DNA from: Streptomyces mesophilus
GTDB taxonomy: Bacteria > Actinomycetota > Actinomycetes > Streptomycetales > Streptomycetaceae
Assembly: GCF_011044995.1 (NCBI RefSeq)
Contig: NZ_JAAKZW010000015.1
Span: 1 to 64,000 of the forward strand
Direction: 5' to 3'
DNA length: 64,000 nt
The position numbers and the translations under genes were made by a program. Shown in pieces: positions 24,764-33,850 of this stretch. Position 1 is the stretch's first letter. The number at the start of each line of letters is the position of its first letter. The notes under the pieces were generated by a model. That model saw only the letters and a program-made list of their open reading frames with translations, did no database searches and was not told the DNA's origin.

Positions 24764-25715
24764 ACTCCCGCGCCACCGTGTACCCGAGCCGCTCGTACAG
24801 CCCGAGCGCACCGGACGGATTCACCGTGTCCACGGTGAGCGATGCCGTGTCGTACCCGGCCTCGTACGCGGCCTCGAGCGTGGCCGCCATCAGCGCGGGC
24901 GCCGCACCCCGGCCCCGGTACGCGCGGCGCGTGGCCAGATAACCGACGTGGCAGTCGCGGACGCCGAAGGCCTCGGTGTCGGCGTCCGACTCCTCGGCGA
25001 TCAGATAGGCCGCCACCTGGTCGCCGTCGACGAGGAGCCGTGTCATTTCCGGCCGGAAGGAGCGGGATCCGGTGACCCAGGTACGCCAGTCCGTCTCGTC
25101 CATGACCGTGAAGTTCCAGTGGTCGCGGAAGGCGTCGTTGTGCGCGAGCCGCGTCGCCTCGTCCAGGCTTTTGTCGTACGGAACGATGTCGAGGCCCTCG
25201 GGAGCGGGAACCCGTGCGGGCCGGCCGTGCTGCAGCGGGTGGGCCATCTCGAACCAGTAGCGCTCGGGCTCGAAGCCGAGCGCCGCGGTCAGCGCCTCGA
25301 GGTTCTCGTCACCGGACTTGCCGGTGATCATCAACCGGCCTTCCAGTGGCGCGAATCGTTCGGCGTGCAGGGCCTTGGCCCGCTGGTCGAGGAAGTCCAC
25401 GAGCCGGGCGCCGACGCCCTCGCGCCGCCATGCCGGATGCACTCCCGCGTCACCGTCGAAACGGGCCGCGTCCACGGCGCCCTCGGGCGTGTGGAGGATG
25501 GCGTACGCGATGAGCTGCTCGTCGTCGAACACGGCCAGGGTGTCCGTGGCCAGGTCGAGCTTGGGATCGGACAGCTCCTCGGCGAGATCGTCGGCGTCCC
25601 GGTGGTGGCCGGTGCGGTCGACCGCCTCGATGTCGTCGCGCAGGCTCAGCCAGGCGGGGACATCGCTCTTGTCGAGGGGGCGCTCGGTGCGGGCGTCCGT
25701 GTGCGCTTCGTTCAC
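24735..25715 (-). CDS. Tandem-domain GNAT acetyltransferase (MshD-like architecture)
   Basis: Protein of 326 residues with two GNAT domains. The first has DGDAGVHPAWRREGVGARLV (acetyl-CoA loop RREGVG) near residue 95; the second has HVGYLATRRAYRGRGAAPAL (RAYRGRGAA) near residue 262, followed by DTVNPSGALGLYERLGY. Double-GNAT proteins include mycothiol synthase, but the sequence is not close enough to claim that. The GTG start at 25715 opens MNEAHTDARTERPLDKSD. The last 31 bases, including the stop, are duplicated downstream. Substrate unknown. Confidence 0.85.
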   Translation of the reverse strand: MNEAHTDARTERPLDKSDVPAWLSLRDDIEAVDRTGHHRDADDLAEELSDPKLDLATDTLAVFDDEQLIAYAILHTPEGAVDAARFDGDAGVHPAWRREGVGARLVDFLDQRAKALHAERFAPLEGRLMITGKSGDENLEALTAALGFEPERYWFEMAHPLQHGRPARVPAPEGLDIVPYDKSLDEATRLAHNDAFRDHWNFTVMDETDWRTWVTGSRSFRPEMTRLLVDGDQVAAYLIAEESDADTEAFGVRDCHVGYLATRRAYRGRGAAPALMAATLEAAYEAGYDTASLTVDTVNPSGALGLYERLGYTVAREFVTYGRALG

Positions 25716-25783
25716 TGGACCATCGTCGTACGGATGGCCGGATCTCGCCCCTGCAGCCCGGCCTCGCGCCGCTCCCGCGGTGC

Positions 25784-25975
25784 TCAGCGGGTCGCGTGCG
25801 CCCGGCGTGCGGGTCTGCGCGCGGTCTGGCCCGTATGGGCCGGGCAGCGGACGGCCATCTTGCGTTCGCCGCAGTAGTACGGGCCGTTCGCGACGGAATC
25901 GATGCGCTCACCGCACAGCGGGCCCTCCTCGTCGGGCCGGTAGCTCACGACGCGCAGCCCGAAATGAAAACGCAC
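25784..25975 (-). CDS. Small Cys-containing protein (63 residues), unknown
   Basis: Short frame with GTG 25975 preceded by GGGGGAGAAGGCGCTC, a good ribosome binding site, and TGA at 25784-25786. The translation starts VRFHFGLRVVSYRPDEEGPL and holds three cysteines (PLCGER, YYCGERK, VRCPAH), with a basic tail (RRPARRAHATR). The two CGER turns suggest a small metal- or disulfide-stabilised fold. I do not recognise the family. It is divergent from a methyltransferase gene across a 246-base region full of inverted repeats. Confidence 0.55.
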   Translation of the reverse strand: MRFHFGLRVVSYRPDEEGPLCGERIDSVANGPYYCGERKMAVRCPAHTGQTARRPARRAHATR

Positions 25976-26056
25976 GAGCGCCTTCTCCCCCTTCGCATGC
26001 TCTGTGGCGCCCCGGAAACGGGACGCTGCTTGTGCCGCCAGGTTATGGAGGCAACC

Positions 26057-26105
26057 AGGCCCTTCGGGCCCGCAAAGGTCCCGCACCGGCAGGGTCCAAA
26101 GTCCC
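26057..26105. promoter_or_regulatory. Cluster of DevR/OsdR-like boxes in a divergent intergenic region
   Basis: AGGCCCTTCGGGCCCG (26057-26072) is a near-perfect palindrome, and the opposite strand of 26092-26105 reads GGGACTTTGGACCC, close to the mycobacterial DosR consensus GGGACTTTnGTCCC. Between them is a direct repeat (CAAAGGTCCCGCACCG and CAAAGTCCCGTACCG). A hairpin TTGCCG-ctt-CGGCAA lies further right, at about 26136-26150. Assignment to a DevR/OsdR regulator is by motif resemblance only. Confidence 0.4.
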
Positions 26106-26221
26106 GTACCGCCGAGGGCGCGACCGGGTGAGTTTTGCCGCTTCGGCAACAGACTTTGCCCCTGTGCACCGAGCGGGCACACGCTGGCCTTCCGTGCACC
26201 GCGAGCGGAAGGGGCCACACG

Positions 26222-26881
26222 ATGACCGAGACACAGAGCACCACGACCGGCGAAGCGTCGCCGAGCCCCCAGGAGTTCTGGGACGGGCGCTATCGGCAGA
26301 GCGAGAAGCTCTTCAGCGGCCGGCCCAATCTCGAACTGGTCGAGGAGACCGAGGGCCTCACGCCGGGCCGCGCCCTGGATCTGGGCTGCGGCGAAGGCGG
26401 CGACGCGATCTGGCTGGCGCGGCAGGGCTGGCAGGTGACGGCGAGCGATGTCTCCGCCGTGGCCTTGGAGCGTGCCGCCCGGCACGCCGAGGAGGCGGGC
26501 GTGGCCGAGCGGATCGATTTCCAGCGGCACGACCTCGCAACCAGTTTCCCGTCCGGCTCGTTCGACCTGATCTCCGCACACTTCCTGCAGTCGCTCATCG
26601 CGCTGCCCCGTGACGCGATCCTGCGCACCGCCGCCGCGGCCGTCGCCCCCGGCGGCACGCTGCTCGTCGTCGATCACGCCGGCTTCCCATCCTGGGAGCC
26701 GGGGCCACACCCCGATGTGCACTTCCCGAGCACGCAAGAGGTCCTCGCGGGGCTGCAGTTGAACCACTGCCAGTGGGAGGTGCGCACCGAACGGCTCTAT
26801 GAACACGAGGTGACGCTCGTCGACGGCCGGGTGATGACCCGGGCCAACAACATCCTCAAGGTGCGCCGGTTGAACGCCTGA
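26222..26881 (+). CDS. TehB-like SAM-dependent methyltransferase
   Basis: Methyltransferase of 219 residues. ALDLGCGEGGDAIWLARQGW is the AdoMet motif near residues 47-66, ASDVSAVALERAARHAEEAG the acidic second motif, DLISAHFLQSLIALPRDA the post-motif and GGTLLVVDHAG motif III. The pattern EFWDGRYRQSEKLFSGRPN at the N-terminus is shared with thiopurine/tellurite-type methyltransferases of actinobacteria. ATG 26222 follows GGAAGGGGCCACACG. A possible oxygen- or stress-type regulatory region lies upstream. Substrate unknown. Confidence 0.88.
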   Translation: MTETQSTTTGEASPSPQEFWDGRYRQSEKLFSGRPNLELVEETEGLTPGRALDLGCGEGGDAIWLARQGWQVTASDVSAVALERAARHAEEAGVAERIDFQRHDLATSFPSGSFDLISAHFLQSLIALPRDAILRTAAAAVAPGGTLLVVDHAGFPSWEPGPHPDVHFPSTQEVLAGLQLNHCQWEVRTERLYEHEVTLVDGRVMTRANNILKVRRLNA

Positions 26882-26918
26882 CAGGCGCCAGGGGCGTTCC
26901 GGTTTGTACCGGGCGTAC

Positions 26919-26936
26919 GGGGCGGCGGACCGCCCC
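26919..26936. terminator. Hairpin terminator after the methyltransferase gene
   Basis: GGGGCGG - cgga - CCGCCCC forms a 7-base GC stem with a tetraloop, 38 bases after the stop and before the cholesterol oxidase promoter region. Confidence 0.65.
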
Positions 26937-26941
26937 TGTAA

Positions 26942-28684
<1,743 letters not shown>

Positions 28685-28808
28685 GTGCCTGTACTGCTGA
28701 ACTGCTGCTCTGCTGATCGACATGCTCCGCTGCTCTGCTGAACCGCATGCTCTGCCGCTCAACGGATCCACCCCGGTGGCCCGGCCATGGTGCCGGGCCA
28801 TCGGCGTA

Positions 28809-28831
28809 CGGTGGAAGCGGATCTTCCACCG
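28809..28831. promoter_or_regulatory. Perfect 9-base-stem hairpin before the hydrolase gene
   Basis: CGGTGGAAG - cggat - CTTCCACCG. It ends 16 bases before GTG 28848 and may be an operator or a terminator of the cholesterol oxidase transcript. Just upstream, 28695-28755 has degenerate CTGCTGAAC / TGCTCTGCTGA repeats. Confidence 0.5.
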
Positions 28832-28847
28832 CATGAAAGGCACCCTG

Positions 28848-29876
28848 GTGACCGACGACGTTCTGGTACGGACCGAGGGCCACGCCGCCCAGATCGTGCT
28901 CAACCGGCCGCGTGCGCTCAACGCCCTCACCCACGCGATGGTCGGCGCCATCGACTCCGCACTGACCGCCGCGGAGTCGGACCCCTCGGTCGAGACCGTC
29001 GTCCTGTCCGGAGCCGGCGAGCGCGGACTCTGCGCGGGCGGGGACATCCGTGCCATCCACGACGACGCGAAAGCGCGCGGCGGCGCCTCTGCCGCCTTCT
29101 GGCGCGACGAGTACCGGCTCAACGCGCGGATCGCCCGCTTTCCCAAGCCGTACGTGGCCCTGATGGACGGCATCGTGATGGGCGGCGGTGTCGGCCTGTC
29201 CGCGCATGGTGCGCACCGTGTCGTCACCGAGCGCTCGCGGGTCGCGATGCCGGAGACGACCATCGGCTTCGTACCGGATGTGGGCGGTACGTATCTGCTC
29301 TCCCGCACTCCCGGCCTGCTCGGCGCGCATCTGGCGCTGACCGGTGCGGCGGTCGGGGCGGCGGATGCGCAGCTGTGCGGGCTCGCCGATCACTTCGTTC
29401 CCTCCGAGCTCTTGCCGGAGCTGCAGGCGGATCTCGCGCGACTGCCCGCACACGACGCGCTCGCCCGTTGGGCGCGGCCCACACCCGAAGGGGAGCTGGC
29501 CGAGGCCCGCGAGTGGATCGACGCGTGCTACGCCGCGGACACCGTCGAGGAGATCCTGGAGCGCCTGCTCGACAGTGGCGTGCCGGCCGCGAAGGAGGCG
29601 GCGGTCACGCTCCAGTCGAAGTCGCCCACTTCGCTCAAGGTGACCCTCGAAGCGGTCCGCCGGGCAGGCGAGTTGGGCTCCCTGGAGGAGGTCCTCGTCC
29701 AGGAGTTCCGCGTCTCGTGCGCCGCCGTGACCATGCCCGATCTCGTGGAGGGCGTGCGCGCCCAGGTCATCGACAAGGACCGGTCGCCGAAGTGGTCCCC
29801 TGCCGGTCTGGCCTCGGTGACGGCGGCCGATGTGGAGCGGTTCTTCGCTCCCGTACGAGATGAGCTGACCTTCTAG
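28848..29876 (+). CDS. 3-hydroxyisobutyryl-CoA hydrolase-like crotonase
   Basis: Crotonase-superfamily enzyme of 342 residues. AQIVLNRPRALNALTHAMVG is the N-terminal signature; SGAGERGLCAGGDIRAIHDD and VALMDGIVMGGGVGLSAHGA form the oxyanion hole. MPETTIGFVPDVGGTYLLSR carries the Glu and Asp typical of HIBYL-CoA hydrolases of valine breakdown. The long C-terminal half (TPEGELAEAREWIDACYAAD to SLEEVLVQEFRVSCA) is also typical. GTG 28848 has AAAGG 8 bases upstream; ATG 28833 is possible. It lies 163 bases downstream of the cholesterol oxidase; a link to sterol side-chain breakdown is only a thought, not supported by other genes here. Confidence 0.85.
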   Translation: MTDDVLVRTEGHAAQIVLNRPRALNALTHAMVGAIDSALTAAESDPSVETVVLSGAGERGLCAGGDIRAIHDDAKARGGASAAFWRDEYRLNARIARFPKPYVALMDGIVMGGGVGLSAHGAHRVVTERSRVAMPETTIGFVPDVGGTYLLSRTPGLLGAHLALTGAAVGAADAQLCGLADHFVPSELLPELQADLARLPAHDALARWARPTPEGELAEAREWIDACYAADTVEEILERLLDSGVPAAKEAAVTLQSKSPTSLKVTLEAVRRAGELGSLEEVLVQEFRVSCAAVTMPDLVEGVRAQVIDKDRSPKWSPAGLASVTAADVERFFAPVRDELTF

Positions 29877-29885
29877 CCAGAACCC

Positions 29886-29909
29886 CCGCCGCCCTCTGCG
29901 GGGCGGCGG
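29886..29909. terminator. GC-rich hairpin terminator
   Basis: CCGCCGCCC with GGGCGGCGG makes a 9-base stem 9 bases after the crotonase stop and 5 bases before the next -35 box. Confidence 0.75.
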
Positions 29910-29914
29910 CCACC

Positions 29915-29967
29915 TTGACATGCAGCCAAACAGCTGCCTATCGTTTTTTAGGCAGCCGAATGGCTGC
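29915..29967 (+). promoter_or_regulatory. Sigma-70-type promoter with two ArsR-type operators
   Basis: TTGACA (29915-29920), an 18-base spacer and TATCGT (29939-29944) form a near-consensus promoter. The spacer is almost entirely an inverted repeat, GCAGC-caaaca-GCTGC (29922-29937). A second one, GCAGCC-gaat-GGCTGC (29952-29967), lies 30 bases downstream. Both are within 75 bases of the ArsR-SRPBCC start and suggest autorepression. Confidence 0.75.
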
Positions 29968-29995
29968 GTATTGGTGAGGGGGTCGGAGCACAGCG

Positions 29996-30787
29996 ATGGA
30001 CGAGGTCTTCAAGGCGCTGGCGGATCCGAGCAGGCGACGCCTGCTCGACCGTCTCAACGAACGGGGCGGGCAGAGCCTGCGCGAACTGTGCGCGGAGCTC
30101 GACATGGCCCGCCAGTCGGTGAGCAAACACCTCGCCCTGCTCGAAGCGGCCCATCTGGTCACCTCGGTGAAGCAGGGCCGCGAGAAGCTCCACTACCTCA
30201 ACGCCGAGCCGATCAACGCCATCGCCGACCGCTGGATCAGCCGCTACGACCGCACCCGGGTGCAGGCACTCGCCGACCTCAAGACAGCACTGGAGCACTC
30301 CCCCATGGACAGCAACGCGTTCGTCTACACGACCTACATCCGTACGACGCCCGAGAAGCTCTGGCAGGGCCTGACCGACCCGGCGTTCACCACCCGCTAC
30401 TGGGGCATCTCGCTGCGCACCGACTGGGCGCCCGGTTCCCCGGTCGTCTGGGAGGGCGAGGGTCTGTCGGGCGCCGACCCGGCCCAGGTGGTCCTCGAAG
30501 CGGATCCGTACCGCCGGCTCTCGTACAGCTGGCACACCTTCACGCCCGAGTGGGCCAAGGCGGTGGGGGTCGACGAGGACACCTACGAGAAGCTGGCGGC
30601 CGAGCCGCGCTCCAAGGTGGCCTTCGACCTCGAGCAGCAGGGCGAGATCGTCAAACTGACCGTCGTCCACGACGGTTTCGAGCCGGGCAGCACCCTGCGG
30701 CAGATGATCTCCGGCGGCTGGCCGCATCTGATCTCCGACCTCAAGACGCTCCTCGAGACCGGCGAGACGCTGCCGCGCGAGCAGTGA
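29996..30787 (+). CDS. ArsR-type HTH fused to SRPBCC/AHSA1 domain
   Basis: A 263-residue one-polypeptide regulator plus ligand-fold protein. Residues 1-95 are an ArsR winged helix: VFKALADPSRRRLLDRLNER, LRELCAELDMARQSVSKHLA (recognition helix) and the wing SVKQGREKLHYLNAEP. Residues 105-255 form an Aha1/START-like domain: VYTTYIRTTPEKLWQGLTDP, YWGISLRTDWAPGSPVVWEG and LTVVHDGFEPGS. The same two modules occur as separate overlapping genes at 49178 and 49492. A promoter with two palindromes precedes it. Ligand unknown. Confidence 0.88.
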   Translation: MDEVFKALADPSRRRLLDRLNERGGQSLRELCAELDMARQSVSKHLALLEAAHLVTSVKQGREKLHYLNAEPINAIADRWISRYDRTRVQALADLKTALEHSPMDSNAFVYTTYIRTTPEKLWQGLTDPAFTTRYWGISLRTDWAPGSPVVWEGEGLSGADPAQVVLEADPYRRLSYSWHTFTPEWAKAVGVDEDTYEKLAAEPRSKVAFDLEQQGEIVKLTVVHDGFEPGSTLRQMISGGWPHLISDLKTLLETGETLPREQ

Positions 30788-30799
30788 ACGACCGGGCGA

Positions 30800-31546
30800 C
30801 TACTGGCCCTTCACGGGTGGCTGGGGCCAGGGCGGCGGTTCGGGCAGGGGCGCCGACGTCAGGATCTGCGCCACCGAGGACAGGCTCTGCGCCGGGACAC
30901 GGCCCGCGAGCCAGCCGAGGAGCAGCCGGGACGGGCCGGCCACGACCGGTCCGTCCGGGGAGATCTCCCAGCGTACGGAGAGGTCGGTGGCCTCGACGGC
31001 GGTGACCGGGAAGTTCCGGGACCGCAGGGTTTCCAGAGTGTCGTCCAACGCCCACCGCACGTATGGGGCGGGCCACTTGTCGTTGACGTAGCCGATGCCC
31101 AGGTCCGTGTGATGGGTCTCCAGTTCGCGCAGACAGCGCAGCAGCGTATAGCGGGCCGTGTGCTGCCAGCCGCCTCCCGAGGTGACCTCGCGCTCCCAGT
31201 CCTGCGGGGTCAGCGACCGCGCCCGGGCGATGAACTCCTCGGCGCCCTCGCACAGTTCGCGTACGAGGACTGGCCCCGGCAAGGCAGCCGTTTCCTCGAC
31301 GGGGCGGCTGTACGCGGCGGTGGTCCGGTCAAGAACCCCCGCACCCCGCTCGGAACTCGCCGCACCGCTCAGGATGCGGATGTACGCACCGAGGGCCTGT
31401 GCCACATGCGCGATCCCGTAGGCCCGCGTCCATCCCGGGAGCGCCGCCGGGGCTCGCAGCTCCTGCTCGCCGAGCGGACTCACGGCCGCGACGAGTCGTT
31501 CGGCCGCGCCCTCGGCCAGATCGATCGCCTGCTCGGTGCTCAGCAT
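30800..31546 (-). CDS. Maleylpyruvate isomerase-family mycothiol-dependent enzyme
   Basis: DinB-fold protein of 248 residues. The N-terminal bundle LSTEQAIDLAEGAAERLVAA to LPGWTRAYGIAHVAQALGAY holds the first metal His (near 47); LRCLRELETHHTDLGIGYVN holds the Glu and His of the metal site (about 140-147). The C-terminal extension (SPDGPVVAGPSRLLLGWLAG) is the sterol-carrier-like region seen in mycothiol-dependent maleylpyruvate isomerases. Enzymes of this group use mycothiol to transform electrophiles; the substrate is not known. Third gene of a same-strand trio with the Lnu-like and hydrolase genes. Confidence 0.85.
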   Translation of the reverse strand: MLSTEQAIDLAEGAAERLVAAVSPLGEQELRAPAALPGWTRAYGIAHVAQALGAYIRILSGAASSERGAGVLDRTTAAYSRPVEETAALPGPVLVRELCEGAEEFIARARSLTPQDWEREVTSGGGWQHTARYTLLRCLRELETHHTDLGIGYVNDKWPAPYVRWALDDTLETLRSRNFPVTAVEATDLSVRWEISPDGPVVAGPSRLLLGWLAGRVPAQSLSSVAQILTSAPLPEPPPWPQPPVKGQ

Positions 31547-31583
31547 CAGGCCCCCGCCCTCGAATCAACGCTGTACGTTCAGC

Positions 31584-32405
31584 TCAACTCTGTCCGTTCA
31601 GCCGATCAGCGATCTTGTCATGGAGCCGCTCGGGAACCTGGCAGCCCCACCGCCGTGCCGCCTCGGCGGCCAACTGCCGGGTCCAGGCCCAGCTGTTGCG
31701 GGCCGCGTCGCGCAGGGCCGCTTCCTCCAGCGGGGCCGTCGTCTTCGCGTAGCGGGCGATGTCCTCGGCCGGCAGGTCCTGTTCCAGGGCGCGGCTGGGG
31801 GTGAGCCAGTGGGTAGTGCTCTCCCGCAGGACGCGCAGCAGCTGGAGCTGCTGAGGCGCGATCATCGCGGTCAACAGATTGTGCGCGCGGGCCAGTTCGC
31901 CGCGGGCGAGGATATGGGCGAGGGCCAGGGTCCAGTTGGTGAGTTCGTCGATCCGCTGCTGCGCGGTGACCGCGGCCTCCGGTTCCCGGCGTTCGGCCAG
32001 GACGCGTGCGGCCTCGGTGAGACGGCCGGTGCGGTCGAGCAGGACGGCCGCCTCGGGGCGCGGCAGGTGGACCAGGCCCGCCCAGCCGGGGACTTCTTCG
32101 ATCCCGGTGCTCGCCGCCGTCAGATGGAACTCGCCGCGCATCAGGTCGTCGAAGACCACCGCGAGGATGCCGAACATGTTCGTGTACGCGAGTTCCAGCG
32201 GCGCGAGCCGGCCGAGGAAGGCTTCGCCGTCGAAGGTGTCGAGGTGTTCGTCGCGGACGTACAGATAGGCCTCGATGTCCGAGTGCTCGTCCGCCTCGCC
32301 GAGGGTCCACGACCCGTAGAGCAGGACTCCTTCGAGGCGTTCGTCGGCCTCGGCGAGCTCACGGAGAAGGGCGATGCGTTCGTCGAGCGCTGCGTGCTGG
32401 GGCAT
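31584..32405 (-). CDS. Lnu(B)/Lnu(F)-like nucleotidyltransferase
   Basis: Nucleotidyltransferase of 273 residues. The catalytic GS motif is EGVLLYGSWTLGEADEHSDI followed by EAYLYVRDEH, giving GS-x11-DxE. The helical C-terminal half (MRGEFHL, LARGELARAHNLL, ESTTHWLTPSRALEQDL) resembles, from memory, lincosamide O-nucleotidyltransferases Lnu(B)/Lnu(F), which are about 265-273 residues and adenylylate lincomycin or clindamycin. Sequence distance is large, so the substrate is inferred. ATG 32405 starts MPQHAALDERIALLREL. It sits between an alpha/beta hydrolase (14 bases upstream) and the mycothiol-type enzyme. Confidence 0.7.
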   Translation of the reverse strand: MPQHAALDERIALLRELAEADERLEGVLLYGSWTLGEADEHSDIEAYLYVRDEHLDTFDGEAFLGRLAPLELAYTNMFGILAVVFDDLMRGEFHLTAASTGIEEVPGWAGLVHLPRPEAAVLLDRTGRLTEAARVLAERREPEAAVTAQQRIDELTNWTLALAHILARGELARAHNLLTAMIAPQQLQLLRVLRESTTHWLTPSRALEQDLPAEDIARYAKTTAPLEEAALRDAARNSWAWTRQLAAEAARRWGCQVPERLHDKIADRLNGQS

Positions 32406-32419
32406 CGGCGAGTGGTTCC

Positions 32420-33259
32420 TTACGCGAGGAAATCGGATACGGCGGCGACGAACAGCTCCGGATCGTCGAGCCAGGGGAAGTGGGCGGTTCCGGGCTGCTC
32501 CACATAGGCGGCGGCCGGGAAGAGGTCGGCGAAGGTCCGCACCGCGGCCGGCGGCGCACCCGGGTCGACCTCGCCGGCGAGCAGCAGCACCGGTGCGTGC
32601 AGGGCGCTCAGTGCCGCGCGGGTGGCGTCCGGCTGGAAGGCACCCTCGCTGCCGTAGACGGCCATCGCCTCCGCGTTGCGCTGCACGGCTTCGCGGGCGT
32701 GATGCGCACGGGCCGCCTCGTCCCAACGCCCGTAATGGAACGGGGCGATGGCCTCCCAGTGCTCCGGCTCGGCCTTGCCCGACGCAATGGCCTCGAAGGC
32801 CGCGTACGCTTCCGCGAACCACGGCTCGTCGCGGCGCCGCAGCACGGAAGCCCGGCGCTCACCGCCGCTGGGCGGCAGTCCCACGGCGAACATGCCCGGA
32901 GTGATGAGCAGCAGCCGCGCGATGCGCTCGGGGTGCCGCGCCGCGTACAGGCTCGCGAGGTTCGCCCCGCCCGAGTGACCGAGCAGTTCGACCGTCTCCA
33001 GGCCCAGGTGCTCGCGCAGCGCCTCGACATCGTCGACGAGCCGGTCGCAGCGGTACGTCGCCGGGTCCTGGGGAACCGCCGAGTCGCCGGTGCCCCGCAG
33101 ATCCAGGGTGATCAGCTGACGGTGCCGGGTGAGGCCGCCGAGGTCGCCCAGGTAGGCGGAGGCCTGCATGCCGCCGGGCAGACAGATCAGCGGCCGGCCG
33201 CTTCCCTGGGTGTGAAAGGCGAGCTTGGTGCCGTCGTACGCGGCGAAGGTGGCAGTCAT
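32420..33259 (-). CDS. Alpha/beta hydrolase
   Basis: Protein of 279 residues with GRPLICLPGGMQASAYLGDL, LITLDLRGTGDSAVPQDP and the nucleophile elbow ELLGHSGGANLASLYAARHP (Ser about 97). The acid is likely in LLLAGEVDPGAPP and the His in EQPGTAHFPWLDDPE. This is the proline-iminopeptidase-like/epoxide-hydrolase branch; substrate unknown. ATG 33259. It leads a minus-strand trio (hydrolase, Lnu-like enzyme, mycothiol enzyme), all potentially detoxifying. Divergent from the STAS gene. Confidence 0.87.
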   Translation of the reverse strand: MTATFAAYDGTKLAFHTQGSGRPLICLPGGMQASAYLGDLGGLTRHRQLITLDLRGTGDSAVPQDPATYRCDRLVDDVEALREHLGLETVELLGHSGGANLASLYAARHPERIARLLLITPGMFAVGLPPSGGERRASVLRRRDEPWFAEAYAAFEAIASGKAEPEHWEAIAPFHYGRWDEAARAHHAREAVQRNAEAMAVYGSEGAFQPDATRAALSALHAPVLLLAGEVDPGAPPAAVRTFADLFPAAAYVEQPGTAHFPWLDDPELFVAAVSDFLA

Positions 33260-33322
33260 AGGCTCCGAGCCTCTCAACCTTGATCGGCGCGGGCAAACGG
33301 GTTTTCCGCACGGTGGTACGTA

Positions 33323-33362
33323 TCCCCGCTCCGCGGGGAATGCTTCCCCTCGGACGGGGAAC
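33323..33362. promoter_or_regulatory. Two adjacent hairpins upstream of the STAS gene
   Basis: TCCCCGC-tcc-GCGGGGA (33323-33339) is followed at once by a second inverted repeat, GCTTCCCC-tcggac-GGGGAACC-like (33343-33362). They lie 40-80 bases before ATG 33401. Function unknown: attenuator or operator. Confidence 0.4.
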
Positions 33363-33400
33363 CCGCAGCTCAGCCGGTCCGCGCCCCGGAGCGAGGTGCG

Positions 33401-33829
33401 ATGCACACACCATCCGAACCACCCCACCTGACGATCACCGAACTCGCCTGGGGCGAGGACAGCGCCGTGCTGCGCGTAAGCGGCGAACTCGACCACTCCG
33501 GCGAGGACTTCTTCCTGCGCACCCTCGGTTCCGTGATCGAATCCGGGCGCCAGCATGTGGTGCTCGATGTGACCGCGCTGGTGTTCTGCGACTCCCGCGG
33601 CCTCAACTGCCTGCTCGCGATCAGCTGGCTGCTGCAGCGCCGCCATGGAGTGCTGCTGCTCGCGGGCGTCGGGCGCCGTCTGGCCCTGCTGCTCGCCGGC
33701 ACGGGCAGCGCCGAGGTACTGCCCGTGCACTCCTCGGTGGGCCGCGCCCTGGAAACACTGCCGCCACGCCACCGTCCGCCCTGGCCACCGCTGCGGCCGG
33801 GCGAGGAGCACCAACTGGACGCCGGCTGA
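33401..33829 (+). CDS. STAS-domain anti-sigma factor antagonist
   Basis: Partner-switching protein of 142 residues. The STAS fold is visible in AVLRVSGELDHSGEDFFLRT and VVLDVTALVFCDSRGLNCLL, with the phosphorylatable Ser65 in FCDSRGLN. In this family the unphosphorylated form binds an anti-sigma kinase and frees a sigma factor. No kinase or phosphatase gene is adjacent, so the partner is elsewhere. The last 20 residues (PPRHRPPWPPLRPGEE) are proline-rich. ATG 33401. Confidence 0.88.
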   Translation: MHTPSEPPHLTITELAWGEDSAVLRVSGELDHSGEDFFLRTLGSVIESGRQHVVLDVTALVFCDSRGLNCLLAISWLLQRRHGVLLLAGVGRRLALLLAGTGSAEVLPVHSSVGRALETLPPRHRPPWPPLRPGEEHQLDAG

Positions 33830-33850
33830 CGAAACTCCTGGGTCGGCCCC

